A DNA stretch of 64,000 bases from Cellulomonas sp. KRMCY2 (GTDB taxonomy: Bacteria; Actinomycetota; Actinomycetes; Actinomycetales; Cellulomonadaceae). Within the stretch, counting starts at the first letter, position 1; each line of letters starts with the position of its first letter. Positions 59,536 to 64,000 of the stretch are shown piece by piece. The DNA is taken from the NCBI RefSeq assembly GCF_000526515.1, contig NZ_JAGF01000001.1:1488001-1552000 (forward strand), in the 5' to 3' direction. Position numbers and translations under genes: made by a program. Below the pieces are notes generated by a model. It saw nothing but the letters and a program-made list of their open reading frames with translations. It did no database searches and had not been told where the DNA came from.

Positions 59536-61302
59536 TCAGCCCGTCGGGTCCTCGCGGGGCGGGACACCGGTGAGGGGCTGGTCGTCGGCCGCCCGTTCCT
59601 CAGCGGCCAGCAGATCGGCGTCGATCCGGCTCTGGATCCCGGAGACCTGCCGCAGCGGGACGCTGGGCAGCAGGAAGGACGTCGCGAAGCCGACGGCGAG
59701 GATCACCGCCGCGACCAGGATGACCAGGGAGGTGCTCTGCGCGAAACCGTCGAGGAAGGGTGCGGCGAGGCGTGGGTCGAGGCCGCCGATGAACGACGAG
59801 TCGTCGAGGGACGGCACCGCGCCGGTGCCGTCGAGCATCCCGAGCACCGGGGCGTTGGCCGGGTTGTCGAGCACCGCCGGGTCCTCGAGGGCCGCCTGGA
59901 AGGACGGGGTGCGGGCCGCCGCCGCGAACGCCTCGCTGATCTTCTGCCCGACGGTGGAGAACAGGATCGAGAGGAACACCGCGGTGCCGAGGGTGCCGCC
60001 CATCTGCCGGAAGAACAGTGACGACGCCGTCGCGACACCCATGTCCTTGGGTGGTACGGCGTTCTGCACCGCGAGCACGAGCGGCTGGAAGCAGCAGCCG
60101 AGGCCCATCCCGAAGACGACCGACCGCCAGCTGACCTCGACCAGGGACGACGACGCGGTCAGCTGGCTGAGCAGCAGCGCCCCGACGGTCAGCAGGAACG
60201 TGCCGATGATCGGGAACGCCCGGTACCGGCCGGTGCGCGACGTCGTCTGCCCCGAGACCACCGAGGCGATCATGATCCCGACGGTGAGCGGGATCAGGGC
60301 GAGGCCGGCGGCGGTCGGCGTCAGGCCCTTGGCGATCTGCAGGTACAGCGGCAGCGTGGCGAAGCCACCGAACATGCCCATCCCGATGATCGTGTTGATC
60401 AGCGCACCGGCGGAGAACGTCCGGTTGCCGAACAGGTGCAGCGGGAGCAGGGCGTCGTCGCCCGCGCGCCGCTCCGCCAGGAGGAAGAGCACCAGCCCGA
60501 GCGCACCGGCGCCGTAGCAGGCCAGGGACGTCGTCGAGCCCCAGCCCCAGAAGCGGCCCTGCTCCGCGACGACGAGCAGCGGCACCAGACCGCCGGCGAG
60601 CGCAAGGGCGCCGGGCCAGTCGATGCGGTGCAGGTGGCGGGCCAGCGGCGGCAGGTGCAGCACCTTGGTGATCACCGCGAGGCCGGCGATGCCGAACGGC
60701 ACGTTGACCAGGAAGATCCAGCGCCAGCCGGTGATGCCGAGCACCGAGCCCGAGTCCGCGAAGAAGCCGCCGATGATCGGGCCGAGCACGGACGACGTGC
60801 CGAAGACCGCGAGGATGTACGCCTGGTACTTGGCCCGCTCCCGTGGGCTGAGGATGTCGCCGAGGATCGTGATCGCCAGCGACATCAGGCCGCCGCCACC
60901 GAGACCCTGGACCGCGCGGTAGCCGGCCAGCTGGTACATCGAGTCGGCGGTGCCGCACAGCAGCGAGCCGATCAGGAACAACGCGATCGAGATCAGGTAC
61001 AGCGGCTTGCGGCCGTAGATGTCGGAGAGCTTGCCGTACAGCGGCGTGGCGATCGTCGAGGTGATCAGGTAGGCGGTGGTGACCCACGCCTGCAGGGACA
61101 GCCCGTGCAGGTCGTCGCCGATGGTGCGGATCGCGGTGGCGACGATCGTCTGGTCCAGGGCGCCCAGGAACATCCCGATCATCAGACCGCCGAGGATCGT
61201 CAGGATCTGGCGGTGGCTGAGCGGCGTGAAGGCGCCGTGCTCGGTGGTGGGTGGGGCCGGCACCGCGGGAGCCCCGGGCGTAGCTGGTCTCGTCTGGTTC
61301 AC
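59536..61302 (-). CDS. MFS drug exporter, DHA2 (14-helix) family
   Basis: A 588-aa proton-coupled exporter with about 14 helices. Motif A is YGKLSDIYGRKPLY, and the start (GGLMIGMFLGALDQTIVATA) and GLGGGGLMSLA are characteristic of EmrB/QacA-type pumps. Substrates are unknown. It starts with GTG 61302, preceded by TACCGT at six bases. No regulator is adjacent. Confidence 0.94.
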   Translation of the reverse strand: MNQTRPATPGAPAVPAPPTTEHGAFTPLSHRQILTILGGLMIGMFLGALDQTIVATAIRTIGDDLHGLSLQAWVTTAYLITSTIATPLYGKLSDIYGRKPLYLISIALFLIGSLLCGTADSMYQLAGYRAVQGLGGGGLMSLAITILGDILSPRERAKYQAYILAVFGTSSVLGPIIGGFFADSGSVLGITGWRWIFLVNVPFGIAGLAVITKVLHLPPLARHLHRIDWPGALALAGGLVPLLVVAEQGRFWGWGSTTSLACYGAGALGLVLFLLAERRAGDDALLPLHLFGNRTFSAGALINTIIGMGMFGGFATLPLYLQIAKGLTPTAAGLALIPLTVGIMIASVVSGQTTSRTGRYRAFPIIGTFLLTVGALLLSQLTASSSLVEVSWRSVVFGMGLGCCFQPLVLAVQNAVPPKDMGVATASSLFFRQMGGTLGTAVFLSILFSTVGQKISEAFAAAARTPSFQAALEDPAVLDNPANAPVLGMLDGTGAVPSLDDSSFIGGLDPRLAAPFLDGFAQSTSLVILVAAVILAVGFATSFLLPSVPLRQVSGIQSRIDADLLAAEERAADDQPLTGVPPREDPTG

Positions 61303-61308
61303 CGGCGA

Positions 61309-61314
61309 ACGGTA
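61309..61314 (-). promoter_or_regulatory. Candidate -10 box (TACCGT) of the MFS gene
   Basis: Minus-strand TACCGT, six bases, then GTG 61302. Confidence 0.45.
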
Positions 61315-61347
61315 CGTCGCAATTCCGACATCCGCACCGTCGTCTCG

Positions 61348-62160
61348 TCAGCCCGGCGGCCCCGCTGCTGCGCGCTCGACCATCTCGGCGTGGCTCCCCC
61401 GCAGACCGAACAGGGACTCGAACCACCAGGTCGCACCGGCCTCGGCGTACTCGACGCTGCGGCCCGCCTCGCCTGCGACAGTGGTGCCGTCGACCGCGAC
61501 GTCGAACGGTGCGTCCGTCCGGCGCTGTGCGCTCAGGTACGCCACGTCGGCGGCGAGCTGCTCGGGCGTCAGCGTCACGTCCTGGTTCTCGTCGATCGCG
61601 GGGACGATCCAGCCGTCCCACCGGGCCGCCCTGCGCAGCGCCGCTCGGCTCAGGCCGCCGATCCAGACCGGCAGGCGCGGCAGCTGCACCCCGGGGGGCG
61701 AGACCTGGACCGCGTCGGCCCGGTAGTGCGTGCCGGTGTGCGTCACGGTCTCACCGGCGTACCACCGGCCGATGAGGTCGAGCGCCTCGTCGGCCATCGC
61801 GGCGCGGGTGCGGTCGTCGGCGCCGTCGCCCGTCGAGTCCAGGTCCCACGGCACACCGAGGCCCGCGCCGAGCGTCACGCGTCCTGCGCTGAGGGTGTCG
61901 AGCGCGCACAGCGTGCGGGCGAGCAGGTGCGGTCGGTACCGGGGCACCGGCGACACCGCGGTGACCAGACGCAGTCGGCTCGTCGCCGTGGCCACGGCGG
62001 TCAACGTCACCCACGGGTCGCCCACGCCACCGAAGAAGTTGGCGTGGTCCCACACGGAGATCGCGTCCCATCCCGCGTGTTCCGCGGCGACGGCGATCTC
62101 GACCACGTTCCGCGGATCGGTGTACGGCCCGAACGGCACGATCTCGATGCCGAACCTCAT
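61348..62160 (-). CDS. LLM-class flavin-dependent oxidoreductase
   Basis: A 270-aa luciferase-like monooxygenase fold: AEHAGWDAISVWDH near the N-terminus, ATSRLRLVTAVSPVPRYRPHLLA and LGAGLGVPWDLDSTG. It could use FMN or F420; the substrate is unknown. ATG 62160 follows a GAGAGAAG site. Longer upstream frames are not supported. Confidence 0.9.
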   Translation of the reverse strand: MRFGIEIVPFGPYTDPRNVVEIAVAAEHAGWDAISVWDHANFFGGVGDPWVTLTAVATATSRLRLVTAVSPVPRYRPHLLARTLCALDTLSAGRVTLGAGLGVPWDLDSTGDGADDRTRAAMADEALDLIGRWYAGETVTHTGTHYRADAVQVSPPGVQLPRLPVWIGGLSRAALRRAARWDGWIVPAIDENQDVTLTPEQLAADVAYLSAQRRTDAPFDVAVDGTTVAGEAGRSVEYAEAGATWWFESLFGLRGSHAEMVERAAAGPPG

Positions 62161-62478
62161 GGCGCGCTTCTCTCGCGATCGGTACGAGGACGACGCTACG
62201 ACCGGGCACCGACATCCCCGAGACCCGACGAGCCCCCAGGCCCGGCATCGCCCACGACCCGACGGCGACCCGCCCGGGACCCGACGGCCACCCGCCCGGG
62301 GCCCGCCCGGGACCCGACCGCGACCCACCTCGGCGCGGCCGACGGGCGCGCTCACGACCGGGACCTTGGTCCCTTCCTTGATCAGGGGTCCGCGGAGAGC
62401 CTCGAGAGAACGGGGTCCTGACGAAGGGGCCCCGCGCGTACGGCCCAGGTCAGGTCGGCGCGAGCCGGAGGCGGCGCG
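62161..62478. other. 318-bp repeat-containing divergent intergenic region
   Basis: No gene found between the LLM oxidoreductase and the flavodoxin-like gene. It contains two 22-nt repeat units (62257-62300, ACCCGACGGC-type) followed by partial copies to about 62326. A GGAGGCGGCG ribosome site ends the interval. No clear promoter or operator was identified. Confidence 0.65.
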
Positions 62479-63027
62479 ATGGCAGCCAGAGTCCTCGTAG
62501 CGTTCGCGAGCAAGCACGGCTCGACCAAGGGGATCGCGCACTCGATCGGCGGGGCCCTGTACTCCCATGGGCTCCAGGTGCGAGTCCTGCCTGCCGCGAT
62601 CGTCCACACCGTGGCCGACTACGACGCGGTCGTGCTGGGCAGCGCCGTCTACCACGACCACTGGCTGTGGGACGGGTGCAGGTTCCTGCGTCGGATGAAC
62701 GGTGAGCTGCGCGACCGGCCGGTCTGGCTGTTCAGCAGCGGACCCGTCGGCGGGACGCCCGACGACGACCTGCGCCTGGTGGCCGTGTGCGGTCCGGACA
62801 CCGCGGTCCCGCCCTGCATCGAGCGCTCGCTGCGCGGGCTGGACGTGCTGGGCCATGCCACGTTCGCCGGCAAGGTGAGCGACCGCGCGCTCGGGATGCT
62901 CGAGCGCGACATCCCCCGCGGCGACTGGCGGGACTTCCGTCAGGTGGGCCGATGGGGCCGGCGGGTCGGGGAGCATGCGGCGGCCAACGCGCACGTCACC
63001 AGGCCGTCCGTGACCAGGCCTCGGTGA
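62479..63027 (+). CDS. Flavodoxin-domain protein
   Basis: A 182-aa protein with the FMN phosphate loop AFASKHGSTKGIA, the YDAVVLGSAVYHDHW strand and a third FMN-contact region (FSSGPVGG). It resembles HemG/flavodoxin-type proteins. Since haem is made by HemY and HemQ in this organism, a protoporphyrinogen oxidase role is unlikely. The C-terminus is basic with a short TRPSVTRP repeat. ATG 62479 follows GGAGG. Confidence 0.87.
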   Translation: MAARVLVAFASKHGSTKGIAHSIGGALYSHGLQVRVLPAAIVHTVADYDAVVLGSAVYHDHWLWDGCRFLRRMNGELRDRPVWLFSSGPVGGTPDDDLRLVAVCGPDTAVPPCIERSLRGLDVLGHATFAGKVSDRALGMLERDIPRGDWRDFRQVGRWGRRVGEHAAANAHVTRPSVTRPR

Positions 63028-63041
63028 CCACGCCGTCGCCG

Positions 63042-63047
63042 TAGGGT
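63042..63047 (+). promoter_or_regulatory. Candidate -10 box (TAGGGT) of the CopD-type gene
   Basis: TAGGGT, six bases, then GTG 63054; no ribosome site. Confidence 0.4.
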
Positions 63048-63053
63048 TGACGG

Positions 63054-64000
63054 GTGACCCTGGACCTGCCCGCGGTGCCGCGTCGCCTGCCCCCCGCGGG
63101 CGTCGTCGTCGGCGCGGCGGTCGCCCTGGTCGCGGTCGCCGTGGGTGTCGCCTGGTCGGGTGCCGCGTCGCCGGCCGTGCTGGCCGATCCGGGCGCGCTG
63201 GTCCGGTGGGGGCTGCCGCTCACCACGGTGCTCACCGAGCTCGCCGCCGCCGTGACGCTCGGCGCTCTGGTGCTGGCGGCCTTCGTGCTCCCGCGCGGGA
63301 CGGGTCGCACGCCGTCGGACGGACGTGCGTGGGCGGCCATGCCGGTCGTCGCCGCCTGGGCCGCAGGCACCTGGACGGTCGCGAACGTCGCGCTCCTCGT
63401 CCTGACGTATGCGAACGTCGCCGGACGGCCGCTGGACGCCCCGACGTTCGGCTCCGAGCTCGCCCTCTTCGTCTCGGCCGTGTCGCTGGGCCGGTCCCTG
63501 CTGGTCGTGACCCTCGTGGCCGCTGTGACCTGCGTCGTCGCCCTGCTGGTCACCGGCCCGCGCACCGCCCTCGTCGCTGCGCTGCTCGCCGCGTCGGGCC
63601 TGGCGGTGCTGGCCGGGACCGGGCACACCGCCGGCAGCACCAACCACGAGCTCGCCCTGTCCTCGCTGTTCGTGCACCTGACCGGGGTGGCCGTGTGGGT
63701 CGGCGCGCTGGCCGCGCTCGCCCTGGTGGCGCACCGGCTGGGCCGCGACCTGGCGCCGTCGGTCGCGCGGTACTCGACGATCGCCGGCTGGTGCTTCGTG
63801 GCCGTTGCGGTCTCCGGGCTGGTCAACGCCGCGATCCGGCTCGGTGGGATCGACGGGCTCGGCACCCGGTACGGCGCGCTCGTCGTCGTGAAGGTCGCCC
63901 TCTTCGGCGCGCTCGGGGTGTTCGGCGCGACGCATCGGCGCGCCGTCCTGCCGGCCCTGGTGGCTCACGGTGCGGCGCGACGGGTGGGTGACGGCGCGCG
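63054..64000 (+). CDS. CopD-type copper/cytochrome-oxidase assembly membrane protein, 3'-truncated
   Basis: An open frame of 315 codons runs off the window end. It encodes at least seven hydrophobic helices, with GHTAGSTNHELALSSLFVH followed by VAVWVGALAAL, the His- and Trp-containing helix pair of CopD/PcoD proteins. Many actinobacterial members continue into a CtaG-like domain, which would lie beyond 64000. Probably involved in copper movement across the membrane for cytochrome oxidase assembly. GTG 63054 starts 26 nt after the flavodoxin stop. Confidence 0.85.
   Translation, partial: MTLDLPAVPRRLPPAGVVVGAAVALVAVAVGVAWSGAASPAVLADPGALVRWGLPLTTVLTELAAAVTLGALVLAAFVLPRGTGRTPSDGRAWAAMPVVAAWAAGTWTVANVALLVLTYANVAGRPLDAPTFGSELALFVSAVSLGRSLLVVTLVAAVTCVVALLVTGPRTALVAALLAASGLAVLAGTGHTAGSTNHELALSSLFVHLTGVAVWVGALAALALVAHRLGRDLAPSVARYSTIAGWCFVAVAVSGLVNAAIRLGGIDGLGTRYGALVVVKVALFGALGVFGATHRRAVLPALVAHGAARRVGDGA

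Noticed and set aside
62479-63027. Flavodoxin-like protein as HemG protoporphyrinogen oxidase
   Set aside because: The haem cluster uses HemY and HemQ (coproporphyrin route), so a HemG step is not needed.
1-64000. tRNA, rRNA, riboswitch and prophage signals
   Set aside because: None found by eye: no tRNA T-loop/acceptor pattern and no structured leader of a known class. The 'holin' at 47221-47604 is a chromosomal membrane family without other phage genes.

Overview
The window is very GC-rich, densely coded, and full of GTG starts and 4-nt stop/start overlaps. It carries MsiK-type (ATPase-less) sugar ABC genes, a CsoR/CopZ/CopA copper operon, the coproporphyrin-dependent haem pathway, a BldC-like protein and an NnaR-like regulator. 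Together these point to a high-GC Gram-positive actinobacterium, probably Micrococcales close to Cellulomonas or Actinotalea. The taxon is an inference; no rRNA or tRNA gene was seen.

Layout. 1-2.7 kb: sirohaem genes (SUMT, a HemD-HTH fusion resembling the nitrite regulator NnaR, a CbiX/SirB chelatase). 2.6-5.0 kb: diguanylate cyclase and a CPBP protease. 5.1-8.2 kb: copA-copZ-csoR with a near-perfect CsoR operator. 8.25-9.6 kb: GH13 hydrolase. 9.6-19.9 kb: a complete haem route from glutamyl-tRNA (hemA divergent from hemE-hemY-hemQ-hemH-hemC-hemD-hemB-hemL). 20-27 kb: RDD membrane protein, a striking 20-bp-period repeat array, mmsA, an Asp/His-rich secreted protein with a NarL-type two-component system, and purB.

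26.8-38.5 kb is the most interesting part. A LacI regulator is followed by two promoters carrying the same operator. They drive (i) a FucU-type mutarotase, a KdsD/GutQ-type D-arabinose-5-phosphate isomerase without CBS domains and a ribokinase-family kinase, and (ii) a GH172 enzyme, a DUF4185/GH183 lipoprotein, a sugar ABC importer (binding lipoprotein plus two permeases) and a GH116 enzyme. GH183, GH172 and GH116 are the families containing endo-D-arabinanases, exo-alpha-D-arabinofuranosidases and exo-beta-D-arabinofuranosidases that attack mycobacterial arabinogalactan and lipoarabinomannan. I read the locus as a D-arabinan utilisation system: surface endo-cleavage, oligosaccharide import, cytoplasmic exo-cleavage, then D-arabinose -> D-arabinose 5-phosphate -> D-ribulose 5-phosphate -> pentose phosphate pathway.

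38.6-43.3 kb: a MoxR-DUF58 membrane operon with a DUF4129 protein. 43.3-45 kb: an EamA exporter beside remnants of an IS481 transposase and a GH36 alpha-galactosidase. 45.2-47.2 kb: a small WXG100-like protein and an alpha/beta-hydrolase with a helical N-terminus. 47.2-49.4 kb: holin-like membrane protein, hisC-type aminotransferase, small membrane protein and a divergent BldC paralogue. 49.8-53.6 kb: branched-chain/pyruvate dehydrogenase E1alpha-E1beta-E2. 53.6-59.4 kb: DinB protein and a second MoxR-DUF58-VWA-VWA-TPR (Bat-like) operon on the minus strand. 59.5-64 kb: DHA2 MFS exporter, LLM flavin oxidoreductase, flavodoxin-like protein and the start of a CopD-type membrane protein.

Two window-wide patterns stand out. 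Several monocistronic starts have a TANNNT-like -10 box exactly 6-7 nt upstream, as expected for leaderless transcripts. Short tandem repeats (15-22 nt, about three copies) repeatedly sit just after stop codons.
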